45,173 nucleotides of DNA from assembly GCF_025917275.1 (NCBI RefSeq), contig NZ_JAOSHO010000006.1, positions 1 through 45,173 of the forward strand, given 5' to 3'. Source of the stretch: Pseudomonas agronomica (GTDB lineage Bacteria > Pseudomonadota > Gammaproteobacteria > Pseudomonadales > Pseudomonadaceae). Below the pieces are notes generated by a model that made no database searches, was not told the DNA's origin, and saw nothing but the letters and a program-made list of their open reading frames with translations. The position numbers were made by a program, and so were the translations under genes. Within the stretch, counting starts at the first letter, position 1; every line of letters starts with the position of its first letter. Shown here piece after piece: positions 36,601 through 45,090 of this stretch.

Positions 36601-37247
36601 GCCATCACCACCACCTCAGCCACGACGGCGAGCAAGGGCTCAAGGCCTGGCTGGACGGGGATTTCGACCTGGTGATCGCTGATTGCAACATGCCCATCAT
36701 GAGCGGCTACGAACTCGCCACGGCGATCCGTCTGCGCGAGACGGAACATCAGCTACCGCCCTGCACCATCCTGGGATTCACAGCCAACGCACAACCCGAG
36801 GAAAGACAGCGTTGCAAAGATGCCGGCATGAACGATTGCCTGTTCAAGCCGATCAGTCTGAGCGCGCTGAATCAATGGATGAACCAGATCAAACCCGCCA
36901 AGCGTCGCCACGCATTCAACGCGCAATGCCTGCACGCCCTGACCGGAGGCAACCCCGTGTCGACGCGACGCCTGCTGGCGGAACTGCTCAGCAGCAACCG
37001 TTCGGACCGGCAGGAGTTGCTTGACGCCGCTGAAAACGGAGACAGGCGAGCATTGGCCGAGACAGCCCATAAAATCAAAGGCGTCGCCCGCATCGTACAG
37101 GCGACTTCGTTGGTTCAACTCTGCGAGGCATTGGAGCTGGCCTGTCATCAAGCGCCAGAACGAATCGAAGGGCATGCCCAGGCCCTCGAACAGGCAATGA
37201 CAGAACTGGAGCAGGCCCTGCAAACGGAGATCGTCAAGGCAGAATAA
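33618..37247 (+). CDS. rocS2: BvgS/RocS2-like unorthodox sensor kinase
   Basis: 1209 residues from a GTG at 33618 overlapping the regulator stop; an ATG at 33633 is the alternative. Order of domains: signal peptide or N-terminal helix (to about 30); two periplasmic Venus-flytrap SBP_bac_3 domains (about 60-285 and 305-535); membrane helix about 550-572; PAS about 590-700; HisKA with His730 (ATMSHEIRTPMN); ATPase about 835-955 (NLISNALKFT, DSGIGI, GAGLGLVISRHL); receiver with Asp1022 (VIADCNMPIMSG); HPt with His1151 (ETAHKIKG). This supports a four-step phosphorelay ending on the adjacent regulator. Inner membrane. The ligand is unknown; tandem flytrap domains in BvgS kinases sense small molecules. 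Confidence 0.9.
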   Translation: MRNNRMLNRISNYLLLLGAGLYAQMLMATPNMPQRYALLSRATMDPIEIRLDETQRAWLQGRQELILGTSAPDYPPFDRSTNGSDYEGMTADYAGLIAKATGLPMKVLRFASREAAIAALKHGQIDLLGSANGFEARSTGIILSTPYAVDQPVLVTRTSESRPLTDDLEGLRLSMVYHYLPLHEIEKLYPKASITAYPSYQNAINAVAFGQADVFLGDTISTRYMINKGYLSNIHMASFAKHESSGFAFALRHNSTRLLEIINATLNQIPIAEQTAISKRWSAGSDLYLSDHQIQLSDREQRWLAQHPTIRVAVNETFAPFTFFDPDADFRGISADLLELVKLRTGLRLDIQRHRTDEDMIAAVLNGQADVIAALSPSRKRQQLLRLSRPYMDSSFVLLTRKQSSTPATLDQFAGKSLAIAKGNPIIDWLRSQYPGLRVIETADSLSAVQLLAQGQADGSVNSLVMANYFMSSHTLRDTLQISSTVGTQQAMFSLAVGKDATELNSILDKALTSIDPDELGVINNRWRGYVPASEAAWRTYNRLFLQVAAGAGLLLLLSLAWNAYMRRQIRQRQMAELALNDQLEFMHALLNGTPHPIYVRDRNGFLQSCNDSYLETFNARREEVIGKNVMPGTMSNAFEAREYQMDYQRVMAEGVPLIVDRPLHIGDRKLTIYHWILPYRNSAAQVQGIIGGWIDISERRALFDELRAAKEQAENANRAKSTFLATMSHEIRTPMNAVIGMLELALKHADKGQVDRSAIEVAYESASGMLELIGDILDIARIESGHLSLAPERVDLRALLQSVVRVFAGLARQKNLALSLHFEPAEGNPNVHIDPLRFKQVISNLISNALKFTELGEVKVSVKLSPTVHEGTLHLQLEVSDSGIGISPADLGRLFEPFAQADNSSRMARKGAGLGLVISRHLCRMMGGDLRMDSQPGVGTQVRVSLQLAALPGAPARPDAEPMIETAACALRVLVVDDHPANRLLMSQQLEYLGHHHHLSHDGEQGLKAWLDGDFDLVIADCNMPIMSGYELATAIRLRETEHQLPPCTILGFTANAQPEERQRCKDAGMNDCLFKPISLSALNQWMNQIKPAKRRHAFNAQCLHALTGGNPVSTRRLLAELLSSNRSDRQELLDAAENGDRRALAETAHKIKGVARIVQATSLVQLCEALELACHQAPERIEGHAQALEQAMTELEQALQTEIVKAE

Positions 37248-37321
37248 CCCAGTGTTTACTATGCTGTTCGCTCAGCAGTGCGTAGCGGGGGCGATCCCCC
37301 CGAACACTTGGAGTGACGGAA

Positions 37322-40267
37322 ATGCCCAGCGCACCGCGTCCGGAAAAACGCCGGTTTCCCCTGCACGTCCATATCAGCGTGATGTTCACGCTGCTCTTGC
37401 TCCTGACGGGCGTGGTGCTGGGTGTATTCAATTACCAGCAGACCACCCAGATCATCCTGTCCAGCAGTGAAAAACTGTTCAATCGAATCGAACAGGATGT
37501 GCGGGTGGACCTGTACGACACCTACGAACCGATCCGTCATCTGCTGGGCCTGCTGGCTGATTATCCGGCAACCCGCGAGCCCCGGATCGCCGAACGATTG
37601 GCCTTGCTCGCGCCTTTCAGCCGCGCGCTGCGGGACAACCCGAACCTGGCGTCGTTGTACCTGGGCGATTGCAATGGCGACTTTCTGATGGTTCGGCCAT
37701 TACGCACCAAGGCCTTGAGGACCGCCTTGAACGCGCCGGTCGACGCGACGTATCAGGTCTGGACCGTGGAGCGCACGCGCGAAGGCCAGGTCCGCTCCCG
37801 ATCGCTGTTCTATGACCAGGCCCTGACGCTCGTCGGCCAGCAGGACAACCCTGACGAAACCTTTGATCCACGCAGCCGGGGCTGGTTTCGCAGCGCAATG
37901 GAAACAGCGGAGCAGATTACAACCGAGCCCTATGTGTTCTTTTCGACCCGGAACATCGGCACGACCCTCGCCCGACGCAGCGGCGAGCATGCGGTCATCG
38001 GTGCCGACCTGACCCTGGCCGCCCTGTCCCAGACGCTGGCCAAGCACAAGGTCACCCCTGGCACCGAGATCGTCCTGCTCGACCCCCAAGGCAACGCGGT
38101 GGGCTACCCAGACAGCGGCCGACTGATCGTTGATACCGAATCATCAAGGCTGATCAAGGCCCGTGACCTGGCGCCGGCCATTGCCGCCGCGCTCGATGGA
38201 AACAGCGACACGCCGCGCCTGGAGGCGGCTGGGCGCCAATGGATCGTTTCCCGCAGCCACATCCAGGAAGGTGGGCCACAAGGCCTTGAACTGGCGTTGC
38301 TGGTGCCGGAAGACGAGTTACTGGCCGATGCCTATCGCATGCGCTGGCAAGGCGCATTGATTACCCTCGCCACGTTGCTGCTGTGCCTGCCCTTGGGCTG
38401 GCTGACCTCCAGGATCCTGGTCAAGCCGTTACGGTCCCTGGTGCAGGAAGCCGATGCGATTCGCAGCTTCGACTTCGATTACCCTGCGTCCCGTCGCTCC
38501 CCGGTGCTGGAGGTCGATCAGTTGGGCGTTTCCATGGCCCGCATGAAAGAGACCCTGGCGAGCTTTTTCGAGATCACCGCCAGCCTGCGTGCCGAAACCC
38601 GCTTCGCCCCGCTTTTGGAGCGTGTGCTGTTCGAGACCGTGAAAATCGGCCAGGCCCAGGCCGGACTGATCTATCTGCGAGAAAGCGATGGAAAGCAAAT
38701 CAAGCCGTATGGACTGGTCATCGACGGAACCCCTCGGGATCTGCAAACGTTCGAATTGCAAGGCTATACGCTGAATGCTCCAAGCCGCCCGCATTGGTTT
38801 CAGCAATTGACCGTCGCGGAGACGCTGGTGTGCTCCCTCGGCTTCGAACAGGCCGGCGATCTGCGCGGTATCCTGCTGGCAATGGACGCACCACGCGCCC
38901 ACCTGATCGGTATTCACCTGCGCAACCGTCACCAGGAAACCGTCGGCGTGCTGGTGCTGTTGATCAGCGACAGCGGCACCGACGCCGACCTGGAAAAGCT
39001 CCAGCCAGACCGCATCGCGTTCCTGCAGGCCGTCTCCGGCGCCGCGACGGTGAGCATCGAAAGCCAGCGCTTGCAAGCCAGGCAGAAGCAACTGCTGGAC
39101 TCATTCATTCAACTGCTCGCCGGCGCGATCGATGCGAAGAGCCCTTACACCGGCGGCCATTGCCAGCGAGTGCCCGCGCTGACACTGATGCTCGCCCAAG
39201 CGGCAGCCACCAGCCAGGCGCCTGCGTTCGAAGGCTATCGACCGACGGAAGACGAATGGGAGGCGCTGCACATAGCGGCCTGGCTGCACGACTGTGGCAA
39301 GGTCACCACGCCCGAGTACGTGGTGGACAAAGCCACCAAGCTGGAAACCTTGAACGACCGCATCCACGAGGTCCGTACCCGCTTCGAAGTCCTCAAGCGC
39401 GATGCCTGGATCGATTACTGGCAGGCGGTGGCAAGCGGTGGCGAAGCGTCATCCCTGGCCCGGCGACGCGATGCGGCATTGGCGGCCCTGGATGATGACT
39501 TCGCCTTCGTCGCACGTTGCAACCTGGGCTCCGAAGCCATGGCCGACGATGACCTGCAACGCCTGCAACACATCGCCCAGCGCACCTGGACCCGCACCCT
39601 GGATGATCGCCTGGGCGTCTCCTGGGAGGAAAACCGCCGCCAGGCACGCGCCCCCAAACCGACGCTGCCCGTCACCGAATCATTGCTGGCGGACAAACCC
39701 GAACACCTGTTCGAGCGGCATGAGGCCGAGCTGATTCCGGCGGACAATCCGTGGGGCTTCCAGCTCGACGTGCCCACTTGGAAATACAACCGCGGCGAAC
39801 TCTATAACCTCAGCGTCACGCGCGGCACGCTGACCCGCGAAGAGCGCTACGTGATCAATCACCACATGGTCCAGACCATCCTGATGCTCAGTCAGTTGCC
39901 CTTCCCCAGCCATTTGGAAAACGTCGCGGAGATCGCCGGCGGCCATCACGAGAAAATGGACGGCACCGGTTATCCCAAGCGACTCAAGCGCGAACAGATG
40001 AGCCTGCCGGCTCGAATGATGGCGATAGCAGACATCTTCGAAGCCCTGACCGCGGCCGACCGACCGTATAAAAAAGCCAAGAAACTGAGCGAGGCCCTGG
40101 GCATCATGGCCACCATGTGCCGTGACGCCCATATCGATTGCGAACTCTTCAAGCTGTTCATCGACGAGAGGATCTACTTGCGTTACGCCGAGGAATATCT
40201 TGATCCGCGTCAGATCGATGAAATCGATCCGGGCAGCCTGTTGGCCAAGGCAGGATTGAACGCGTGA
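37322..40267 (+). CDS. HD-GYP c-di-GMP phosphodiesterase with Cache, HAMP and GAF regions
   Basis: 981 residues from the ATG at 37322, with GGAG 8 bases upstream; a GTG at 37313 is inside that site. Membrane helix about 20-38, periplasmic Cache-type sensor about 40-340 (LRDNPNLASLYLGDCNGDF, DPRSRGWFRSAMETAEQ), helix about 343-362, HAMP about 363-420, GAF-like region about 440-590, then an HD-GYP domain. The HD pair is in AAWLHDCGKVTTPEYV (near residue 655) and the second half is complete: HHEKMDGTGYPKRLK with GYP at 882-884. About 165 residues separate the halves beyond normal length. Predicted to hydrolyse c-di-GMP at the inner membrane. Follows the RocS2-like kinase gene by 74 bases, same strand. 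Confidence 0.9.
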   Translation: MPSAPRPEKRRFPLHVHISVMFTLLLLLTGVVLGVFNYQQTTQIILSSSEKLFNRIEQDVRVDLYDTYEPIRHLLGLLADYPATREPRIAERLALLAPFSRALRDNPNLASLYLGDCNGDFLMVRPLRTKALRTALNAPVDATYQVWTVERTREGQVRSRSLFYDQALTLVGQQDNPDETFDPRSRGWFRSAMETAEQITTEPYVFFSTRNIGTTLARRSGEHAVIGADLTLAALSQTLAKHKVTPGTEIVLLDPQGNAVGYPDSGRLIVDTESSRLIKARDLAPAIAAALDGNSDTPRLEAAGRQWIVSRSHIQEGGPQGLELALLVPEDELLADAYRMRWQGALITLATLLLCLPLGWLTSRILVKPLRSLVQEADAIRSFDFDYPASRRSPVLEVDQLGVSMARMKETLASFFEITASLRAETRFAPLLERVLFETVKIGQAQAGLIYLRESDGKQIKPYGLVIDGTPRDLQTFELQGYTLNAPSRPHWFQQLTVAETLVCSLGFEQAGDLRGILLAMDAPRAHLIGIHLRNRHQETVGVLVLLISDSGTDADLEKLQPDRIAFLQAVSGAATVSIESQRLQARQKQLLDSFIQLLAGAIDAKSPYTGGHCQRVPALTLMLAQAAATSQAPAFEGYRPTEDEWEALHIAAWLHDCGKVTTPEYVVDKATKLETLNDRIHEVRTRFEVLKRDAWIDYWQAVASGGEASSLARRRDAALAALDDDFAFVARCNLGSEAMADDDLQRLQHIAQRTWTRTLDDRLGVSWEENRRQARAPKPTLPVTESLLADKPEHLFERHEAELIPADNPWGFQLDVPTWKYNRGELYNLSVTRGTLTREERYVINHHMVQTILMLSQLPFPSHLENVAEIAGGHHEKMDGTGYPKRLKREQMSLPARMMAIADIFEALTAADRPYKKAKKLSEALGIMATMCRDAHIDCELFKLFIDERIYLRYAEEYLDPRQIDEIDPGSLLAKAGLNA

Positions 40268-40750
40268 TCAGCACTCGGTCAAACGCAGGAATATCGCCGC
40301 CAATTGCTCGATGCCGGCCTGGTCATGCTCGGTAAAACGCGCCAGTTTCGGACTGTCCAGGTCCAGCACGCCGATCAGGCGCCCGTCCTTGACCAGCGGC
40401 ACGACCAATTCGCTGTTCGAGGCGCTGTCGCAGGCGATGTGCCCGGGGAAGGCGTGGACATCTTCGACGCGCTGGGTCTGGAGCGTCGCGGCGGCGGCAC
40501 CACACACGCCGCGACCGAAGGGAATCCGTACACAGGCGATCTGCCCCTGGAACGGGCCCAGCACCAGTTCTTCGTTGCGATTAAGGTAAAAACCGGCCCA
40601 GTTCAAGTCGTCCATCTGATTGAACAGGAACGCTGAGAACTGCGCCGCGTTGGCGATGAAATCGCGCTCATCCGCCAACAACGATTGCAACTGCGCCGAC
40701 AGCAGTCCGTAGCCTTCGAGACCTGCGCCGGTGTTCGTCAAATCGATCAT
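40268..40750 (-). CDS. msrC: Free methionine-(R)-sulfoxide reductase (GAF domain)
   Basis: 160 residues from the ATG at 40750, with GGAG 8 bases upstream. A single GAF domain of the fRMsr type: MDDLNWAGFYLNRNEELVLG, then GRGVCGAAAATLQTQRVEDV, HAFPGHIACDSASNSELVVP and GVLDLDSP. The cysteines in GVCG and HIACDS match the redox-active cysteines of the family, which reduces free methionine-R-sulfoxide with thioredoxin. The stop abuts the HD-GYP stop. ATGA overlap with the upstream DUF815 gene makes them one operon. Confidence 0.92.
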   Translation of the reverse strand: MIDLTNTGAGLEGYGLLSAQLQSLLADERDFIANAAQFSAFLFNQMDDLNWAGFYLNRNEELVLGPFQGQIACVRIPFGRGVCGAAAATLQTQRVEDVHAFPGHIACDSASNSELVVPLVKDGRLIGVLDLDSPKLARFTEHDQAGIEQLAAIFLRLTEC

Positions 40751-41637
40751 GCATTGTGCTCCAGAAGCTTGAGGCCCACCCAATAACGGGCAAATTGATA
40801 AGCGCAACGGCCGTTGCGGTTGCCGCGCCCGGTCGCCCAGCGGACCGCCTGTATGTCCAGCGCTTCGTCACGTTGCCAGGCCAGCCCGGCCTTGGCGGCG
40901 AGTGTGCCGATCCAGTGCTCTACCACGTCGAGGAAATGCTCTTGGGTAAAGGGATAGAACGACAACCACAAGCCGAAACGGTCGGACAAGGCGATCTTGT
41001 CTTCGACGGCCTCGCTGGGATGAAGCTCGCCGTCGACCCGCTTCCAGTTTTCGTTGTCGCTTTCTTTTTCGGGCACCAGGTGACGCCGGTTGGAAGTCGC
41101 ATACAACAGCACGTTGTCCGGCGCCTGTTCGAGAGAACCGTCCAATACGCTCTTGAGCACGCGATAATCGCCTTCACCGGACTCGAACGACAGATCGTCG
41201 CAGAACACCACGAAGCGCTGGGGCAGCTTGGCGACCTGTTCGACCACCCGGGGCAGATCGGCCAGGTGATCACGCTCGATCTCGATCAGCCGCAGGCCAT
41301 GCCCGGCGTGTTCAGCCAGCAAGGCTCGTATCAGGGAGGACTTGCCCGTGCCACGCGATCCCCAGAGCAGCGCATGGTTGGCGGGCATGCCGTCGATGAA
41401 CTGCCGGGTATTGCGGCCCAACTGTTCAACCTGGCGATCCACGCCGATCAGGTCCGACAGCCGCATGTCGAGACTGACTTCAAGCGGCAGCAGGAAGCCG
41501 CTGCGCCCGTCACGTTGCCAGCGTGCGGCCAGGGTCTGCGTCCAGTCGACGGCAGGCCGTGGCGCAGGCAACAAGGGTTCTATGCGGGCCAGCACCGCAT
41601 CGGCGCGGTCAAGAAAAGCAATTAATCGAGCGTCCAC
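40747..41637 (-). CDS. DUF815-family P-loop ATPase
   Basis: 296 residues from a GTG at 41637 with GAGGAGAAGAC upstream. An AAA-like ATPase: Walker A in LLWGSRGTGKSSLIRALL, Walker B-like VVFCDDLSFE, and sensor-like LLYATSNRRHLVPE. DUF815 proteins are widespread; no function is established that I can name. They resemble AAA+ loaders of DNA or ribosomes, but that is only similarity. The gene overlaps fRMsr (ATGA) in a two-gene operon, divergent from sagS. Confidence 0.88.
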   Translation of the reverse strand: MDARLIAFLDRADAVLARIEPLLPAPRPAVDWTQTLAARWQRDGRSGFLLPLEVSLDMRLSDLIGVDRQVEQLGRNTRQFIDGMPANHALLWGSRGTGKSSLIRALLAEHAGHGLRLIEIERDHLADLPRVVEQVAKLPQRFVVFCDDLSFESGEGDYRVLKSVLDGSLEQAPDNVLLYATSNRRHLVPEKESDNENWKRVDGELHPSEAVEDKIALSDRFGLWLSFYPFTQEHFLDVVEHWIGTLAAKAGLAWQRDEALDIQAVRWATGRGNRNGRCAYQFARYWVGLKLLEHNA

Positions 41638-41785
41638 GTCTTCTCCTCGGACAGGTTCACGGTAATGATGACGCTACAGCGACGAAACGACGAAGCCGAT
41701 GGCGGGTCTGTTTCACACACTACACACCGGTCGCACCGGTATTCAGAGATGATCAGCTATGCTTGACCGGCGAAGGGAAACGTAA

Positions 41786-44122
41786 GTGGTTCACCATTCC
41801 ATGGACATCAGGTTCACCCAACGGCTGTCGTACAAGCAGGCCCGACTGACCGTCCTGGTGGGTTTCGTGCTGGGCACGTTGTTAAGCCTGGTGCAGATCG
41901 GCATCGATTATGCCAGCGAAGACGCGTCGATCAACCGTGAAATCCTGTCCCTGCTGGAAATCAGCCACAACCCGGCATCGCGCATCGCCTACAACATCGA
42001 CGCCGAGCTTGCCCAGGAACTGGCCCTGGGCCTGTTGCGTTCGCCAGCCGTCATTGGCACCGAACTGATCGATAACAACAATACCGTGCTGGCGAGCGTC
42101 AAGCGCCCCGAACTGCAAAGCAGCTACCGGTTTATCAGCGACTTTCTTTTCGGCGCCCAACGGCAATTCGAAGACCGGCTCTATTTGAGCCATTTGCCTG
42201 ACGAGTCCCTGGGTGTCTTGCGACTGGACGTCGATACGTATTCCTTCGGCAGTCGTTTCCTGCGCCGGGCCGAGATCACCCTGCTCAACGGTTTCGCCCG
42301 CAGCCTGATCCTGACCGGCCTGCTGCTCGCCTTGTTCTACGTCATGCTGACCAAGCCGCTGGTACGGGTCATTCGCGAACTGAGCAGCCGCGACCCGAGC
42401 AGCAGCGAACAAAGTCCCCTGGAATGCCCCACCGGCCATCAATACGACGAGATCGGCGTGCTGGTGTCGGTTGCCAACCAGCAGTTCGAAAACATCTCGA
42501 CCGAAATCCAGCAACGACGCACCGCTGAAAATCGTCTCACCGATTACCTGGCGCAGCTGGAAAACATCGTTTCGGCGCGCACCGCCGAACTCAAGGCCAT
42601 CAATGCGCGCCTCAGCCAGTCCAACGAAGAACTGGAGGTTGCGCGGCGTACTGCCCTGGACATGGCCGAAGCCCGATCCGCGTTCCTGGCCAACATGAGC
42701 CATGAAATCCGAACGCCACTCAACGGACTGCTCGGGATGATCGCGTTGTCCCTGGACGGCCCATTGACCGCCGAACAACAGCAACAGCTGTCAATCGCCC
42801 ACGACTCGGGCAAGGTACTGGTGGAGCTGCTCAACGATATCCTCGACCTGTCCAAGTTCGACGCCGGCCAACTGGAACTCGAACGCATACCGTTCGACCT
42901 CGGTTCGCTGATCGAGGACACCGCCAACCTGCTTTCACAAAATGCCGCCCCGAGCGTCGAACTGGCGTGCCTGATTGATCCACAGTTCCCCGCCCAGGTA
43001 CTGGGCGATCCGACCCGCGTTCGCCAGATCGTCAGCAACCTGCTGTCCAACGCCTTGAAGTTCACCCGCTTCGGTCGGGTCGACGTGCGCTTGAGCCAAC
43101 ACGAAGGCGGCGTGCGGATCGAGGTCTGCGACACGGGCATCGGCATCCCTCAGGAGGCCCAGGCCCGGATCCTCCAGCCATTCACCCAGGCTGGCGCCGG
43201 CATCACGCGCCAGTTCGGCGGCACCGGGCTCGGGCTGGCGCTGACCTATAACCTCTGCGAAGCCATGCAGGGCCGGTTGACGATCAGCTCCGAGGCTGGC
43301 TTTGGCAGCCAATTCTGCGCAGACCTGCCACTGCCTTGTCACACCCCCGCGGCCGCCATCGAGCCCTTGCGTGGCAACGTCGTCGCCATTACCACTGCCA
43401 ATAGCGGTTTGGCCGAATTGTTGGGCATGCTGGTGCCTGGCTGGGGATTGGACTATGTACAACGTTCCGTGGACGACGGGCTGCTGGGGCTCAATCCCGA
43501 CATCCTGATCACCGATTGCCCGGAATGCCTGTTCAATCTGCGGCCGACCTTCGCCGCGCCGATCCTGCTGGTGACCGCCTACGGCAGTTTCATGCCCAGC
43601 GAAGAAGCAGCCGCGCTCGCCCCCTTGCTGCAACAAGCCCGGCCGCTGGCGCGCCATGCGCTTTATCAGATCTTGCGGCGCGCCCTGCAAAGCGAGGCGA
43701 CCACCATCAACGACGCGCAGATCGAAGCGCTGGCCCCTTCGCGCCGCGGGCGAGTGCTGTTGGTGGAAGACAACCCCGTCAACCAATTGGTGGCCAAGGG
43801 CATGCTGGTGAAACTGGGCTGCGAGGTCGTCGTCGCGGCCCACGGCATCGAGGCCCTTGACCAGCTCGAACAGCAGGATTTCGACCTGGTATTGATGGAC
43901 TGCAACATGCCGGTCATGGACGGTTATGAAGCCAGCCGGCAGATTCGTCGCAGTGGGCGCTGGCCAAACCTGCCGATTGTCGCGCTGACCGCCAATGCGA
44001 TGCCCGAGGAGCGCGAACGCTGCCGCGCCGCCGGCATGAGCGACTATCTGTCCAAGCCGTTCCGTCGCGAAGAGCTCGCGGCATTGCTGGATCAGTGGGT
44101 GCCCACTACGTCAGCGCTTTGA
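41786..44122 (+). CDS. sagS: Hybrid sensor kinase SagS
   Basis: 778 residues from a GTG at 41786 with GAAGGGA upstream; the ATG at 41801 (773 residues) has no such site. Two membrane helices (about 20-40 and 170-190) bracket a periplasmic sensor, followed by a HAMP-like and coiled-coil segment. HisKA has His306 (ANMSHEIRTPLNG), the ATPase has NLLSNALKFT, DTGIGI and GGTGLGLALTYNL, and the C-terminal receiver has Asp705 (VLMDCNMPVMDG). There is no HPt domain, so phosphate must pass to a separate protein. Adjacent ospR and gpx match P. aeruginosa PA2824-PA2826, where SagS controls surface attachment and biofilm tolerance through HptB and BfiS. Numbering is from the GTG. Confidence 0.9.
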   Translation: MVHHSMDIRFTQRLSYKQARLTVLVGFVLGTLLSLVQIGIDYASEDASINREILSLLEISHNPASRIAYNIDAELAQELALGLLRSPAVIGTELIDNNNTVLASVKRPELQSSYRFISDFLFGAQRQFEDRLYLSHLPDESLGVLRLDVDTYSFGSRFLRRAEITLLNGFARSLILTGLLLALFYVMLTKPLVRVIRELSSRDPSSSEQSPLECPTGHQYDEIGVLVSVANQQFENISTEIQQRRTAENRLTDYLAQLENIVSARTAELKAINARLSQSNEELEVARRTALDMAEARSAFLANMSHEIRTPLNGLLGMIALSLDGPLTAEQQQQLSIAHDSGKVLVELLNDILDLSKFDAGQLELERIPFDLGSLIEDTANLLSQNAAPSVELACLIDPQFPAQVLGDPTRVRQIVSNLLSNALKFTRFGRVDVRLSQHEGGVRIEVCDTGIGIPQEAQARILQPFTQAGAGITRQFGGTGLGLALTYNLCEAMQGRLTISSEAGFGSQFCADLPLPCHTPAAAIEPLRGNVVAITTANSGLAELLGMLVPGWGLDYVQRSVDDGLLGLNPDILITDCPECLFNLRPTFAAPILLVTAYGSFMPSEEAAALAPLLQQARPLARHALYQILRRALQSEATTINDAQIEALAPSRRGRVLLVEDNPVNQLVAKGMLVKLGCEVVVAAHGIEALDQLEQQDFDLVLMDCNMPVMDGYEASRQIRRSGRWPNLPIVALTANAMPEERERCRAAGMSDYLSKPFRREELAALLDQWVPTTSAL

Positions 44123-44567
44123 TCTGGGCCAACAAGTGATCCAGGCTGTCGCGCAGGTCACCCACGCGATCCAGATCGATGCCACTGTCACACAACAGGC
44201 GGGCCTTGAGCGGGCCGACCTGCTCGCGCAAGGCCTTTCCACTGTCCGACAGGCTCAAATGAACCTCGCGTTCATCACGGGCTGAACGCTGGCGCTCGAC
44301 CAACGCCAGTTGCTCCAAACGCTTGAGCAGCGGCGTCAGCGTGCCGGAATCAAGCAGTAGGCGCTCCCCCAGTGCCTTGACCGTGGGTTGTTCCGGAGCG
44401 TTTTCCTGCCATTCCCACAACACCAGCATCGCCAGATACTGCGGGTAGGTCAGGCCGAGCTGATCCAGCATCGGCTTGTAGCCGCGAATCACCGCCCGCG
44501 ACGCGGCATACAGCTTGAAGCACAGCTGGCTGTCGAGCTTCAGCGAATCGACTGACAGATCGTTCAT
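44106..44567 (-). CDS. ospR: MarR/OhrR-family peroxide-sensing repressor OspR
   Basis: 153 residues from the ATG at 44567, in an ATGA overlap with the gpx stop. Winged helix of the MarR/OhrR type: LTYPQYLAMLVLWEW, LLLDSGTLTPLLKRLEQLAL, RSARDEREVHLSLSDSG. Cys16 in SQLCFKLYAA is the OhrR-type sensing cysteine and Cys126 a candidate resolving one; their spacing of 110 equals that between Cys24 and Cys134 that I recall for P. aeruginosa OspR. Predicted to repress gpx-ospR until oxidised. Converges on sagS with a 17-base overlap. Confidence 0.92.
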   Translation of the reverse strand: MNDLSVDSLKLDSQLCFKLYAASRAVIRGYKPMLDQLGLTYPQYLAMLVLWEWQENAPEQPTVKALGERLLLDSGTLTPLLKRLEQLALVERQRSARDEREVHLSLSDSGKALREQVGPLKARLLCDSGIDLDRVGDLRDSLDHLLAQIKALT

Positions 44568-45049
44568 TTGAGCAGGGCTTCGATCTCGGCGGTGAGGTCC
44601 TGGGGCTTGGTGGTCGGGGCGAAGCGCTTGACCACCTGGCCATCCTTGCCGATCAGGAACTTGGTGAAATTCCATTTGATGCCCTTGGACCCCAGCACAC
44701 CAGGCGCCCGTTGCTTGAGCTGGACGAACAGCGGGTGGGCGTTGGCACCGTTGACCTCGATTTTCTTGAACAATGGAAAGCTCACGCCGAAGTTGAGCTC
44801 GCAAAACTCCGAAATCGCCCCCTCGTTGCCCGGCTCCTGCTTGCCAAATTGGTTGCAGGGAAAACCCAGTACCACCAGCCCCCGGTCCTTGTAGGACTGC
44901 CACAACGCCTCGAGCCCTTTGTACTGCGGGGTGAAACCGCATTGGCTGGCGGTATTGACCACCAGGACAGCCTTGCCGGCGAATTCGGCGAGGGTCTTTT
45001 GTTCGCCCTTGATGGTGGTGCAGGGAATGCTCAGCAGGTTGTCGGTCAT
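44564..45049 (-). CDS. gpx: Cysteine-type glutathione peroxidase family protein
   Basis: 161 codons, 160 to 161 residues, from the ATG at 45049 with GAGGAG at good spacing; an ATG 15 bases earlier is less likely. Thioredoxin-fold peroxidase with the peroxidatic Cys37 in NTASQCGFTPQY (Cys replacing selenocysteine), GFPCNQFGKQEPG, and the WNFTKFLI segment with the catalytic Trp and Asn. Bacterial members mostly use thioredoxin. Cytoplasmic peroxide detoxification. First gene of the gpx-ospR operon, with an OhrR-type operator 40 to 70 bases upstream. Confidence 0.94.
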   Translation of the reverse strand: MTDNLLSIPCTTIKGEQKTLAEFAGKAVLVVNTASQCGFTPQYKGLEALWQSYKDRGLVVLGFPCNQFGKQEPGNEGAISEFCELNFGVSFPLFKKIEVNGANAHPLFVQLKQRAPGVLGSKGIKWNFTKFLIGKDGQVVKRFAPTTKPQDLTAEIEALLK

Positions 45050-45090
45050 GGGGCAGCTCCTCAAGAAGTTGGAGGGGCGAAGATAGCGAG

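Noticed and set aside
44568-44942. Extension of the ospR frame upstream through gpx
   Set aside because: It overlaps the well-supported gpx gene in another frame; the MarR protein begins at the ATGA overlap at 44567.
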